Shown here in pieces: positions 14,641-27,605 of a stretch of 64,000 nt of DNA. Source of the DNA: Taeniopygia guttata (taxonomy: Eukaryota > Chordata > Aves > Passeriformes > Estrildidae); the NCBI RefSeq assembly GCF_048771995.1, contig NC_133063.1, positions 29,107,810-29,171,809 on the forward strand, written 5' to 3'. How positions within the stretch are numbered: position 1 is the stretch's first letter; the number at the start of each line of letters is the position of its first letter. A program made the position numbers and the translations under genes. The notes below the pieces were generated by a model. The model ran no database searches. It saw only the letters and a program-made list of their open reading frames with translations, and was not told the DNA's origin.

Positions 14641-15469
14641 TGACATATGCATGTGCTTCTGTATATCTGCACCCATGAACATGTGTGTGTGTGCATGCCC
14701 ACCTACATTCTGAATATAAGCATATTACACTGATCTCAAAACTTTGCTGGTTTGATGTTGGTGTAGAGGCAATCGATTTCAGTTGCCTTCTGTATAAACA
14801 AAGCCTGTGAACACAGCATGCTTACTGGACTTAACTAACTTGTACACTCCACAACCATCCCTAGGGAATCAGGCAGAGAAGTTTTACTGATGCACAGTAG
14901 CATACACAAAGCCTAGCACACTGCAAAAATATATGATGTTTTAATGGATCCTCTTACAAAACACTCCACCAAGAAATAAAAGCAAAATATGCTTTCAAAA
15001 GTTAATATCAAGCTTAAAAAGAAACTTTACTTCTTTCTTCTTACGTGCACTACTGAACAGTGAGTTCTAGTCATAAGACAGAATTACTCTAAGGAATTGT
15101 ATAAAACAACACTATTTTTCTGAACATATTTAGAAGAAAAAAGAGAAAAAAATTGCAGACTCATGTAAAAAATTTGCTTAGCTATGCAAAGCTGCTAAGC
15201 AAATGTGGAAGTTACTACAGAAAAGAAAGCGGCAGACTTGCACAGACTTGCTAGCAGGGTGCTCAGAGTCATACTGCTGTCAAAAATTCTCCAGGTAAAC
15301 ATAAAAAGAAATAGTTTATGCCGAAGCATTTTTACAAATTCCTCAGAGATACCTTAAATATTAATAAGAACATATTTTAAAACAGTCTTTTAAATAGTAA
15401 GGCATGTATACTATATTAATGTATGATTGAATAAAATCTACTCTTTCCAGAAGAGTCACTTCAAAGTGT

Positions 15470-15606
15470 GGGGATTTTTTTGGTTTTTTTCAGTGGGGGG
15501 TTTGTTTTGGTTTTTTTCTGTTTTTGTTTTGGTTGGTTTCAGGGTTTTTTTTGTTGTTTGTTTTTTTGGGTGGTTTTTTGTTTTGTTGTTTGTTGTTGTT
15601 GTTGTC
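15470..15606. repeat. T/G-rich low-complexity tract
   Basis: About 137 bp built almost only of T runs separated by one to six G, ending in (GTT)n. One of about ten such tracts in the window. Confidence 0.85.
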
Positions 15607-18159
15607 TCACCAGAGAAATCCTTGTTAACCCAAACTAACATGTTCAAAATAATAAAATCCAATGATCTGGCAGTTTTTAAGAACCAATTACTGACATGGT
15701 TTTGAATGTTTCTTAGATGAAATCACTAACACCTTCACATTAATTGATTGGTGTCAGCAGAATTCTGGAGAGCTATGCAGCAGGCTCCAACACCAAAATA
15801 GTAATCAATTAAGGAAGTCAGCTGAAAAAAATGATGCAAAGATCAGAGTTGTCAATGGCAAAATAACCTCATCTCAGTGGTGTCAAAGGAAGAGTAAAAA
15901 ATGCCACACATTTACTTCATAGTGTAAGAAAACAACTTCAAACAAAGATTTAGTAATCAAATCATTGTCAAATAAATACATAAATTGAAATCTATGAAGA
16001 AATTCTTCAGGAATCTATACTTTGGGCCATATTTATGTAATTTTATAACAGATACATGTTAGCATAAATTGCACAAGCCCTTTAAAATTTTTTATGGTAT
16101 TAAATAACATAGTTGCTAAAAAAACAGGGATTTTTATTTAGAGACAAATAATAAAATTAATAAATAATAATAAATGTAGAAACAAATAATAAAAAGGTAA
16201 ACATCAAGACAAATATATATCCAGTTTACTTCTTAAAAAATAATTAAAATTTTTACACGCTTTACACACTTTTTGAATAGGGACAAAAAACCCACTGTTT
16301 TTTTGCTGTATCTCTCATCCATAAATAACTCTGAAGCACAAATGCTTTGCTGAGTTGCTAAGTTCTTGGACCTGCTGAGTTAGCAAGGACGTCCACAGCA
16401 TGGTGTTGAGGAGGGCAGTGTTAAATACTGTTCAAAATAGGGATCTCATTTCTCCATACTCTTTGTTCGGCTATCACCATCACGAGGGCCTCCACCAAAC
16501 TACATGCCATAGAAAGCTACCTGACACAATCTGTACTGCATTCTTTACCTTCCACAAGCAAACCATAGAATCTATTAAAATTACTTTACGCCGATAGCAC
16601 TAGAGACATGACAAATCACAGGCCAAGAGTCAGATACCAAAGAATGTGTCTCAGGGCGTTGGGGCCAGGCCCATTTGCAAGCAAATGATATTGTGCAAAG
16701 CTGGCATGCTCAGTGCATGACAAACTGATGCAATTTCAGTACTGTCGGAGAAGCTGGGTGAGATTTCTCTGATGCTGGCTATGGTTAGTGTACAGAATTG
16801 TGCAGAGTTCCCAGATTTGAATCACCTGGGGCCTGAAAGGGCTTCACTTGACAAGCCACAAATAATTACACTACACTCATTCTGTTGTACTCTATTACTT
16901 TGCCTCTTATCTCTAGGCTTTGAGCACTCATGAACAAGCAAGGTCGCTTCTATTTTGACCATGATGCAACAAAACATTGCTCTTTTGTGATATGATAAAT
17001 AAAATACAGCCCTGCCGACTAAACATTTTTATCAGGTCCATTTTCCACTTTTATAAGCAACAACAACTTTGGGAGCTTGTTAGAAGAGTGGAGGTAGGAA
17101 ATAACCATGTAGGAAAGTGCATGAGCTTTTCACTTAGGAGTGTGATATAGTTATCTCATTACTGTCAAAACTCATTTGAGCAATAGGGCATTAAGTTCTT
17201 AGCCCATAACAGATAACAGTTGTATCTGTGATTACTTTAAGCAGGTTTTTACCCCCTTTCAAATCAGCAATTTTTGACAATTTAGAGTAGCAAAAAAAAG
17301 CTTTGAATGTGCAGCATGTTACCATTTCTTTCCTAGACACCAAACACACTTCAAAACTAACTTTTTCTTTATCAGTTCCCAAAACATATTGTTTAAACAG
17401 TTTGTCAGTTAGGAAAGTTTTGTGTTAGTGGTATTATCCTGGTCACTGCATTCATGGAGAGTAATGCTAATGTTCAAAACTTAATAAAAAACCAAACCAA
17501 AACAAAAAAGGCAAAGAAAAGCAAACAGCAGTGACTTTCATGATTTAAGTAACTAACTTCAATTCATCTTTTCTTAGCACACAGAACAATTTTCAGGAGA
17601 AATTTCCTTCCTTCTCCCACTGGTTAGACAAAAATTTCTCTTTAATTTTAAGTTCTATACTATGAACCAGATGGTACCAAGTTTTTTCATCCTTAAAACT
17701 AAGTTTAGAGATTTTCTAAAGCTGCAATTAGATACAAGCCAGGAATATATGCAGAGAAAAAAATTATTCTAACAAGAACCCTCAAACTGTTTCTGATCCC
17801 TATTATCATATTCTCCTTATTCACCAGATAAATACGCAGTAGCAAGTGGGTAGAATAAGATAAAATGTTAAAAGACTTCTTAGCTGCAAGTGCTGAACTT
17901 CTTACAAAGTATATTTTTCTACTTTGCCTGTAATTCAGGCCAACATAGGGACTGAGAGAAGAAAATTACTACCCCAAAAAAACCACTCCCATCAAGTTCT
18001 TACTGAACTGCTTCAAAAAATATTGTTTCCCTCTTCCCAAATGGCAAAAGGAATCCATGGCAAAACTTGTCTGATATTGAAAAATTTCTGACCAGGGAAG
18101 GTAAAACCAAAATTAGGAATGGATTTTGATAGAGAGGACAAATATGAAGAGGAAATTAA

Positions 18160-18236
18160 TAAATTTAAAAAAAAATCAAACCTCACCAAAAAACCAAATA
18201 ATAACCACTAAACCAAACAAAACAACAAAAAAGTCC
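18160..18236. repeat. A/C-rich low-complexity tract
   Basis: A9 followed by interspersed ACC/AAC motifs over about 75 bp, with a few T interruptions. Confidence 0.7.
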
Positions 18237-19902
18237 ATCCCAAACTGAGCCACACACTTCAGAATCTACTTGAGCTTTCTAGTCACCGTGTCAGAGGCAA
18301 TGGTGCAAACATGTTATTCCTACCAATCACATAATCACATCCACATTCTGAGCACTCAGCAAAAGGAAAGGCCTTTGGCATTTTCTATTCAACATCAAAA
18401 ATAGATATTGTCACTAATTACTAACTTTTTATGCCCCCTCACTACAACATAAACCTGGAAGGAAAGTCTTTGACTTTTAGTGAAAGAATGAATCTCTAAT
18501 TAGAAACTAATTTTCAAATGTTCTCAATCTTGTTTGTAAGAATGAAGCATTTCAAAATTTTATAGGAAGTATGTAATCACAGGAGATTATTTTTCTTAGA
18601 ATTTGGAACAAATCAGAAAAAATAATAATATAGTTTTTTATTCTACAATGGAACAACTTTCATATCTAATGTTGATGTGCATTTTTTTCTGAATATCCAT
18701 TTCTTCACACGTTGAAAGCAAAGCTAATATTTTTATTACACTCCCTGACATTACCATAAATTTACTAGTCCATTAATTTACTATTAAACTGAAGACATAT
18801 TGCTTTTTTTTTTTCTCCACATCTCGAAATAACAAGAAAGTCAGACTGTAATTACCATCCTTGCAGCTCAACTGCAAGGAAGACATATGATCAGGGAATC
18901 CTATTCTTGGTAAGAGCTTGATTACTAAATAAAGAGTAGAGAAGGGAATCTGTACACAAAGAAAGAGTCCTGTGCAAAACCAGAAATAGAGGTAGTTAGC
19001 TGTAATTCTCTACACATATGGTCCTTTTTCATAAAACCGGTGTATTGTAATCAATGCAGACTTGCTGCTGAACAATTCATTATTTCATTACCTAATCAAG
19101 ACTTTGTTTATCCTTTTGTAACAGATTATAAGGAAAGCTTTAGATTTCATTATTTTCCAATCTGAAGATACTGCCACACTTCAATACCTTCTGCTCTGGT
19201 ATAAAAAGGGGCTCAATTTTTTAAAAAAATTAATCAATTGCAAGAGAGACAACAAATATAAAAAACAATAAAATACTGAAGATTGGTAATTCTTATTTTA
19301 CCATTTGCAAGGTGACCTAGTGGGACAGAAGACTTTCATGGAAGCTTTATAGTGTTTTCACTTTGTTAAAAAATTAAGTACTCAAATAATAAGAATATAT
19401 TTTTGGATATGCAATGCTTTCACAGCAACTCATCAGGAAGTTACTATTGTCAAGTGTAGGCAACCCCTTTTAAGAGTGACTTTTGAAGCTCTCTGCAGCA
19501 CGTACATTATTCCCCAACTGTCTCATAGAGGCCCTGGACTTAACTGGGACCCACAAACACCGTGATATCTAAATAAATAATACACTAGATGGAGGTTGCA
19601 CTGGAGGTTTGGCTGTCACTTCTCATTAATTACATACTATAGTCAGGACCCTACACTGAGGGGCAAATTCAACATCCAATACCATCTTCTCAGATCTCTT
19701 ACTTACACTCTTCTAGAACAGGAGGTTTTTTGAACGAGAGGTGGAGCTCTCACTGCACCAACAGAGGAGGAATGAGAAGAAATATAGTTTGTTTCGAACC
19801 TGGCATGGACATGGCACTCCTTGCTTATTAAATACTCCTGTCTCATTTCAACGCTTGAAGGTATCCAAGACTGACTGCTGTGCCCCAAATAATTTATTAA
19901 AA

Positions 19903-19980
19903 AGGGAAAAAAAAAACAACAACAACAAAAAAAAAAACCAAAAAAACCCCACACCCCAAAAAACCACACACAACCAAAAT
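19903..19980. repeat. A/C-rich low-complexity tract
   Basis: About 78 bp of A runs separated by short C runs, with (CAA)n at the left. The same composition as the 15470 tract on the opposite strand. Confidence 0.85.
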
Positions 19981-22574
19981 CCTACAATATTAATTGGTTT
20001 ATGAAATGTGAAATTTATAACACAATAGATAGGTTGAAATAATAATTCTTTGTGTCTTACTTTACACTCTTCAAATTCCCACTGCATACCAAGTGGTCAG
20101 TTTCATACCAGTGAAAAAGTCTGTCAAACAGGAAAACTGCTGACAAATGCAGAATTTACTCATTAAAAAAAAAAGGGAAAAAAAAAAAAGTATTTTAAGA
20201 AACAGCAATCTAGCTTCAATTACCTAGCCTGTTTCCTCCCATAATATATGAGCGTTCATTGGAACATCAAACCCACCAAAACCAATAATCAAAATAGCAT
20301 TTTTCTGACATAAAAGAATCACTCACATCTGTCAAATTATCTTTTATCATCTTCACCATCCTTGTTGTAGAGAAATGTATCCGTACAGACCTATTCTGAC
20401 TCCCCTGCAGAGAAACCAGAACATTTGAAAACCCTCTATGAAGACACTAAGACTGTAAAAGACTAATTAGATCTAATAGATTGAATACTTCTGTTTAACT
20501 TCCTTGAACTTGGAGTGACTGCTGTGTCACTGATTTTAACTTGTGACACAAGGTCAATACATGGTGAGCTTACAAAAGCCCGACTGGTAAGTAAGTATTC
20601 TTCACACAGATTTCATACTCAAGGCACTCAAAATCTGTTCAGATTTTTTAAAATGACCAAGTTTACGCAGTCTAGAAAAGTGGAAGTGAAAGGGTAGAAC
20701 AGAAATACTTTGAAATCTTTTTACATAAACTCATAATTACTCCCTCCATACTTTGTAATTAACAAAACTAATAAATACTACCTCTTTATAACTTGCTATA
20801 GTGGCTTATTCTAGGTCTTCATGGAAGAACAACTAAAAACTTCCCTTTTTGACTCCATGTACATTAATTTTAACAGCAAAGAATGCTAAAATACATAAAG
20901 TATACCAAACTTTAGACCCTTGTGATTTTATACTTTCAAAAAGAGAAGTACAGCCTTGTAGACTGCTGCTTCTATGGAGGTAAAGCCAATGAACTTTCAA
21001 AAAAACACATGAGTTTATGATCTTACATGTCAGATCTTGCTTCTACATTTACAACTCCAGGAGCAATTTGGAGAGTAGTATTGGAAGTGTTAATTAAAAA
21101 TGCAGTAAGCACTTGTGTCAGTCAAGTATGCCCTCTGCTCTACAACACATTTAAATGTATGTCACCTTGACCTGCAACATACCACTGTAAAATTTTTTTG
21201 GTCAATATAAATCAAATGTACATTAATTTATTCAGTAAGTTTCCTGGGATCTGAATCAACATTAGAAATCTAACTAGTATTTATTATTCTGTTATTGACA
21301 AAGAGAGCATATTTAAATGACAACAACAACACGTGGGTGTCATTTCGAAGTTGAATTGTTCTCTAGGGACATCCTTAGAAAGTGCCTACATTTAAAGGTC
21401 ATTCACTGCCAAATTATGAACAACTGTTGCATTTATTAGCACAGGCTCAATAGTTTAGAAGCTAGCGTCATCAATTTAAACTGACAGTGAAATTTAATTG
21501 TCCACCAAGAAAACTGACATTTCCCATATTATGTGTTTCATCATTTTATGTACACTCCAAACAGAACTGGAACAAGTGCAAGTTTACTCTGGGATCTTTG
21601 TTTGGTGTTTTTTTTGTGTAGGGGATGAGAGAACAAGATTTTGAAGATTTTCTATCAGAGGAACAGCACTTTAGAAAAGCTGAGTTCCTGAAACAAATAC
21701 TTTTGAAAGAACTGTGCTTCCCATTTCCTTTATTGACATAACTCAATCTCAAACATTGTATAATGATTTTTTTTCCTAATTTTTCTTTCTAATCTTTTAA
21801 ATCCCTAGTATTTTATCTCTCTGGTCAATACCTCATTTTCTATTTCATAATTGCACTGTAGTTTTCCCTCTGAAGCTAGAGAGAAATTTCCACTTTCCAT
21901 GGCAAGTCATTTCCTCCCTCTCTGCAGAACTGATGGATTTCTGACCATTCCATTTTCCAAGTGCTACCTAGCCACATCAGGGGATAAAAGAAAATAATCT
22001 AAAACAACAGGCTTAAACTGAAAACAAACCAGTAAGTTGGTAATGAATACCCCCTTTATGTCTTTTCTTTACAGGAAGTAAGAACACAGAGTAGCAGCCT
22101 GCATCCAGGGCAACTAGATTCTGTTCCACTAAAGATAAGGAAACACAGGGATCTCAGGGAAGCATGCTATGGTTGCAATGCAGAGCCACCATAGAGAGGA
22201 ACAACTCTCCCTTCAGTCTCTCATTTAATGCAGGAGGTCACCACCATCACCGTTTCTAGCAAAGGCACTAGGACAACAGTCACCACTCTTCTCTACCAAC
22301 CATCCTTGACTGCTGCTTGTCTGCAATGGCCCCAGCAGTCACAGAGCAGAAGGCACCCTCTGTAACTCGCTGGCATGTGACTAGACTGGTGGGCAGTCTG
22401 CAAGTCAGCAATCTTCTATCTGCTTCCATCATCTTTTTCTGCTATTAGTTGCATAACCTCTGCTAGTTCCTTGTTCCAGCTACTCCAGACCAATAAAACA
22501 CTTTAATTTTGAGCAAGTTAGCACTTGTGGGAAAGACAACAGTAAAATGATCAACTGTGCAAAGTGGTACTTCC

Positions 22575-24335
22575 ATGATCACGGAATTGTGTAATAGTTT
22601 GGGTAGGAAGGGACTTTTAAAGGTCATCTAATCCACTCCTTCTGCAATGAGCAGGGACATCTTCATCTAGGTCAGATTGCTGAGAGTCCCATCCAGACTG
22701 GCCTTGAATGTTTCCAGGGATGGGCCATTTGAAACCTTTCTGGGCAATCTCTGCAGGGTTTCACCACACTCACTGTAAAAACTGTGTTCCTTATCTCTAA
22801 TTTGAATCTACCCTCTTTTAGTTTAAAAGCACTCTCCTTGTTCTATTGAAAAAGACTTACTACAAAGCCTGTCCTTGTCTTCCTTAAAAGCCCTGTTTAT
22901 TGCAAAAATGGAGCACCAAAGTCCTCTCTTCTCCAGGTTGGACACACAGACTCTCTTAGCCTTTCCTCACTGGAAGAGGAAAGCAGAGCTGCTCCATGCC
23001 TTTGATCCATTTCTTTTTTCTGGCCTTTTTCTGGCCTGATTCCAACAGTCCTCTTTCTTGTACTAGGGACCCCAGAGCTGGATGTCGCAGATCCCTTCCA
23101 CGTGGGGTCTCACCAGAGCAGAGCAGAGCAGAGGGTAGAATCCCGTCCCTCCCCTGCTGGCCACACTGCTTTGGTTGCAGCCCAGGACACGTGTGGCTTT
23201 CTGGGCTGTCAGTGCCCATGGCTGGGTCATGTCCAGTCTCTCACCCACCAGCACCCCCAAGTCCTTATCACAATAGGCTCCTCTCAATCCCTTCATCCCC
23301 CAGCCTGGGCTGGTAACAGAGTTTGTCCAAATCCAGGTGCAGCACCTTGCACTTGGCCTTTCTGAATGTCTTTAAGGTCACACAGACACACTTCTGGAGC
23401 TTATCCAGGTCCCTCTGGATGGCACCCTGTCTTCAGTTGAGTCACCACACCACTCAGCCTGGTGCCATCTACAGATTTGCTGAGGGTGCACTCAATCCTT
23501 TTGTCTATATCATTAATGAAGATATTAAAGAACACTGGTCCCAGTACAAACCCTTGAGGATACTACTTGCCACTGGTGTCCACTGGGACTCTGAGCCCTT
23601 GGCCACTAACCTCTGGATGTGACCCCCAACAAATCCTTGTCCATCTAACAGTTGACCTGCAGAATCCATCTCTCTCCAACTTAGAGAAGGATGTTATGGG
23701 GAACCATGTCAAAGGCCTTACTGAAGTCCAGATAAATGACCCCTGTAGCCCTTCCCTTACACACTGGTGTAGCCACTCCATCACAGAAGACCACCAGGTT
23801 GGTTGGGCAGGACTCACACTTGTGCAGCCATACTCTACAGTGTGCAGCCACACACACGGAGGTTCCCTGGCCTCCATGTGCCTAGAAGCAGAGCTTCTAG
23901 GAGAATCTGCTCTGTGATCTTCCCAGGCATGGAGGTGACACTGACAGGTTGATAGTTTGAAAGGTCCTCCTTTCTATGCTCTTTAAAGATGGGAACACTT
24001 TTTCCAGTCACCTGGGATTTCACATGACTTTTTAAGTATCAAGGAGAGTGACTTGGCAACTACATCAGCCAACTCCCTCAAGACTCTGGCATGCATCTTA
24101 TCAGCATCCATCGACTGAGGTATGTTCAGGTTCTTCATGACCCTTATTGTCTCTTACAACTTATTTCCCCATTCCCTTGATAGCCTTGCAGTCTATCTAC
24201 TCAAGAACTGTGGGGAAAAGAGACCAGAAATGAAGACTGAAGCAAAAAAAGTTAAGTAGCTCAGCCTTGTCTTTTGTTACTAGTTTGCCAGTAGTGTTCA
24301 TTGGGAGTAGACTTTCTTTGACTTTAAACCAAACA
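22575..24335 (-). repeat. Long 5'-truncated CR1 LINE copy
   Basis: The largest CR1 here, about 1.75 kb. Its 3' tail is at the left (GATCACGGAATTGTG). Reverse-transcriptase remnants occur on the minus strand, for example [19 protein letters not shown] near 23890-23965 (a conserved RT block of CR1 ORF2). Several frameshifts and stops show it is dead. Confidence 0.9.
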
Positions 24336-25544
24336 GTTTTAAATGCTAATATTGTAAAGCTGCTGATAAAAATTAACTTAAAGTGGATTGCATGTATAAT
24401 TTCATAGCTAGTACAGAGCAATGGTAAGCTTTCATTAACCTCAATTTTGCTGTAAGGAGGACATATAGTGTACCCCTTTGAATTTCTGTATTTTGAACAA
24501 TCCTTATGCAAATTATTTATATAATAATGAATTAGCAATTAGACTGGCATAAGTTTTTCTCATTAATAGTCCATAGGCCCTTTAAAACACAAAGGAAAGA
24601 TGCATGTTATTATCAGGGCAGTTTTCTATATCCTCTCCTACAAGCATGCCTGACTCAAGACAACTTTAGCCACAATTCCTCATACAGTTTCATGGCCAGC
24701 ATAAAGTATGATCATGTTTCGTATGGGATGTAGAATTTAATCTCCTCACCTGACTAAAATGGCAAAATAATCATCCAGGAAAAACTGTCAAAACCTACTG
24801 AACTACAGCAACTTTCAGATCCATGGGACTGACTTACCACCAGTAAATGATTAGAGAGGAAAAATGCTGTAACAATCAATAGTGTTGTCATAGAACATGT
24901 TCATTCTCAGGATCATTTTCTTGGAAGACTCCTAGAATCATATAGTTTCATTTCTGATTTCTTTGAAGCTTACACAGCTTAATATTTATGAAATTTAAAA
25001 AACCCAAATCCTCTAAATAGCAGGAGTCATAGATAGTATTACATTTAAAGAAACTAATTAAATGCAAATACTAAAACTAAACATTACTATGATAAATTCT
25101 ATTTGTGCACTACGCACATCTTAGAAATCACTCTGCCATTTCAATTAACTTGCTCAACTAGGATGTGGTGGAATTGTGGTGCTATTGTAATTACATTCAA
25201 TCACATTCAGTCAAAATGTTTGAAAGCCAAGTGCCCAAAATCACACAGCTGTCATGTAGAGAGTCACTTACATTTAAGTTCACCCAAGAGGCGAAATATT
25301 TATGCTGTACACTACCACATTAACACAACTGAAATGTGTTAAGTGTGTTAAGACCTTTTGCAAGGCCTGCAAACACTTGCTAGAAGTGAGGACCAAATAA
25401 TATACAGCATTAAGCATAAGGAAGATGAACTTGCTTCATGGAACTGTGCCTACATGGATTAATCTTCTAAAAGTTCTACAAGATTCAATTCTTTTTCCTA
25501 AGCTACTAAATGAATTTATTTAATAGGGGAAGCATGCTTTGAAT

Positions 25545-25985
25545 ATCCTGGCCACCCAGGATAGTATCCAGTCAGGTTTTGAGAACCTGCAAGGATAGAG
25601 ACTTCACAGTCCTCTGGGCAACCTATGCCAGTGCTTGACCACCCTCATGATAACAAACCAGTCTTGCCTTATGCTCAAAGAGCATTCCCTGTGCTCTGAT
25701 GTTTGCCCACTGCCAACTCTCCTGTCACTGGGCACCAACACCAAGCATCTGGCCCCCTCACTCTGGCTATTCAGATCATCTTTACACATTGAAGAGATGC
25801 CCCTGCCCATTTTCTTCTCGAGGATGAGCAGACCTGGCTCTCTCAGCCTTTCCACATGCAAGAGATACTCCAGCCCCTTCACCGTGTTTGCCCTGCACGG
25901 GAGCTGGACCCCGCAGGACTGTGTGGCGAGGGAGCAGCTGCCTCTCCTCCCTTGCTGGTCACGCTGCACCCGCCACTGTCGCCGC
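25545..25985 (-). repeat. CR1 LINE fragment beside SNX24 promoter
   Basis: Shows the reverse of the CR1 3' UTR (CTCTGGGCAACCTATGCCAG, GACCACCCTCATGATAA) and the CR1 segment before it. The tail end is missing. Its right end fades into the GC-rich region preceding SNX24 exon 1. Confidence 0.85.
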
Positions 25986-26437
25986 TGCCCCGTAGAACAG
26001 AGCTGTGAGAGGCAGCAGGTGTCTGGTAGGCTGAGGCCATCCTTCCCGTGCCGAGAGGGGCCGAGCAGGGATGGGCTGCACTGGGCAGTGCACGGTTGGG
26101 CAGGGAACGGCCTGGGGGCAGGGCTGGGGTGTACAGAGCAGTGCTAGGATGGCTCTACAGCACACGGTCAGTCAGGCAATGCTGGAGAGAGAAGGGTGGG
26201 GCAAGAGATGGGGGGAATAGGGCAACGCTGGGCAGAGCTGGAGAAGGCTTGCGGGGGAAGGACGGGCTGCGCTGGTCGGGGCAAAGCTGGGCAGGGCAAG
26301 TCGGGGCTGGCCTGGGCAGAGAGGGCAGGACGGCCTCGGCACGCTAACGTCTGCCAGGCGCCCCAGCGCAGCCCCCGCTGGCTGTTGGCACATGTCCACC
26401 CCGAGGCGCGGGCGTGCCCCGCCCCGGCGCACCTCAC

Positions 26438-26497
26438 CGTGTATCCCCGCTCCAGCTCGCTCTCCTCGTATCGGAAGGACGGGATGAACACCTCCAT
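26438..26497 (-). CDS. SNX24: Sorting nexin-24, first coding exon (partial gene)
   Basis: Encodes MEVFIPSFRYEESELERGYT, which matches the N-terminus of the small PX-only protein SNX24 (human has MEVYIPSFRYEESDLERGYT by memory). SNX24 is about 169 residues and consists mainly of a PX domain that binds phosphoinositides on endosomal membranes. This exon gives the first PX beta strand. It ends in phase 0 at donor GTGAGG. The remaining exons, with the basic PX motif and proline loop, were not recognised in 1-26437, so they probably lie past the left edge. It is on the same strand as SNX2 and about 7.7 kb downstream of that gene's stop codon. A short upstream ORF ends 10 nt before this ATG. Confidence 0.92.
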
Positions 26498-26507
26498 ACC
26501 GGCTCTC

Positions 26508-26534
26508 TCAGCGCGGCGCCAGCGCCGCCGCCAT
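26508..26534 (-). other. Upstream ORF in SNX24 leader (8 codons)
   Basis: ATG at 26534 opens MAAALAPR and stops with TGA at 26508, only 10 nt before the SNX24 start. The ATG lies inside a YY1-like CAGATGGCGGC. If transcription starts upstream of it, this uORF could dampen SNX24 translation; if YY1 sets the start just there, it may be excluded. Confidence 0.45.
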
Positions 26535-26544
26535 CTGTATGCCC

Positions 26545-26568
26545 GTCACGTGACTACACATCACGTGA
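26545..26568. promoter_or_regulatory. Paired CACGTG E-boxes upstream of SNX24
   Basis: GTCACGTGAC at 26545-26554 is a perfect palindromic CLEAR-type site, and TCACGTGA follows at 26561-26568. They lie about 48-71 bp before the SNX24 ATG. USF or TFEB-family binding is inferred from the motif only. Confidence 0.6.
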
Positions 26569-26812
26569 GCGGGCGGGAAGCCGGGCTCGCCCCCGCCCTC
26601 CGCGTCCCCTCGGTCTACCGGGATGGGGCTGGAGGAGCTTCCCCTGGAAAAACGTGGTTTGAAACGAACGGTGCTCGACAGCGTCGGCTTCTGGTTCAGC
26701 CAGAGCTGCAGCACTACTGCGGAGCTCACAAAAAAACGGAGGGGAAGAAAATTGACTTCCAGAGGGATGTTAATTCACACCTAAATTCACACTGCAGCTC
26801 AAACCTGTATTA

Positions 26813-27575
26813 CAAAATCGTTAGGGTTGAAGGGACATCTGGAGATCAAGACCAATCCCATGACAAGGCAGGGTCACCTAGAGCAGGTGACACAGGAACA
26901 CATCCAGATGTGTTTGGAGAGAGGGAAGCAAGGTCGACTCCAGGCCCCTCTGAGCAGCCTATTCCAGTGCTGTGCCCCCCTCACTGTAAAGTTCATAGGT
27001 TAAGGTGGAATTTCTTATATTGTAGTTTATGGCCATTACTCCTCATATTACAGCTGGGCACTACTGAAAAGAATCTGGCACCATCCTCTTGGCACCTGAC
27101 TTTGAGATTTTTGTTGTATTTTTGAGATCCTCTCATGTTTAGATCCATGTATTGTTGAGATCCTCTCAGTCTTCTCCAGACTAAACAGGCTGAGCTCCCA
27201 CAATCTCTCCTCATAAGATAGATGCTCCAGATCCCTCATCATTTTATGGCCTCCTCCAGGTCCTCTTCCGTAGTACCTTATCTTTCTAGCACCGAGACTA
27301 GAACATAACACTGCACATGTGGTGTCACTGGAGCTCCCTCCACCTGCTGGCCACACTCTCCCCAGTGCACCCCAGGACACCACCGGCCCTCCAGGCAACA
27401 TGGGCAATGCCAGCTCATGGTCAGCTTGTCATCCATGGAAACTCCCAGGTGCTTCCCCACAGAGCTGCTCTCCAGTAGGTCAGCCCCCCGCCTGTGCTGG
27501 TACTTGGGGTTATTCCTCACCAGGTGCAGGACCCTACATTTGCCCTCACTGAACCTCAAGCCACTTCCTGTCACT
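26813..27575 (-). repeat. CR1 LINE fragment upstream of SNX24
   Basis: Minus-oriented CR1 with a weak tail at 26813 and typical phrases (CTGAGCAGCCTATTCCAGTG, CCTCACCAGGTGCAGGACCC). It begins about 320 bp upstream of the SNX24 start codon, so it limits the promoter on that side. Confidence 0.88.
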
Positions 27576-27605
27576 ACCAAACCCACTTAATGGCAGCACA
27601 GCCTT

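Larger units (their letters stand above)
1..26437 (-). other. SNX24: SNX24 intron 1 (5' part, inferred)
   Basis: Follows the GTGAGG donor of SNX24 exon 1 and shows no further exon I can recognise. Apart from the repeats listed separately it is AT-rich non-coding sequence. Repeat-poor stretches are about 1-5340, 6125-10045, 11252-14165, 14645-15470, 15610-18155, 18240-19900, 19985-22570 and 24335-25540. I see no RNA gene or convincing coding exon in them. Open frames there are short and compositionally random. Confidence 0.7.
26240..26660 (-). promoter_or_regulatory. SNX24: SNX24 CpG-rich promoter region
   Basis: A CpG-dense block around SNX24 exon 1 with no clear TATA box. It contains GTCACGTGAC, TCACGTGA and a YY1-like CAGATGGCGGC. 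The GGGCAG-rich degenerate repeats from about 26070 to 26340 form its intronic side. It sits between two minus-oriented CR1 fragments. Confidence 0.75.

Noticed and set aside
23563..24023. Intact CR1 reverse transcriptase
   Set aside because: Recognisable RT blocks fall in different frames with stops between them; the copy is dead.
24197..24538. KIEV in a minus-strand frame as SNX24 exon 2
   Set aside because: Only four residues agree with the SNX24 PX strand; what follows does not match and no KRYSEF-like motif is present.
25635..26147. 170-codon plus-strand open frame
   Set aside because: It is the antisense of a CR1 fragment continuing into GC-rich intron sequence.
26196..27125. 309-codon plus-strand open frame across the SNX24 promoter
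   Set aside because: It is antisense to SNX24 exon 1, runs through CpG-rich sequence and a CR1, and has no family resemblance. Stop-poor GC-rich DNA explains it.
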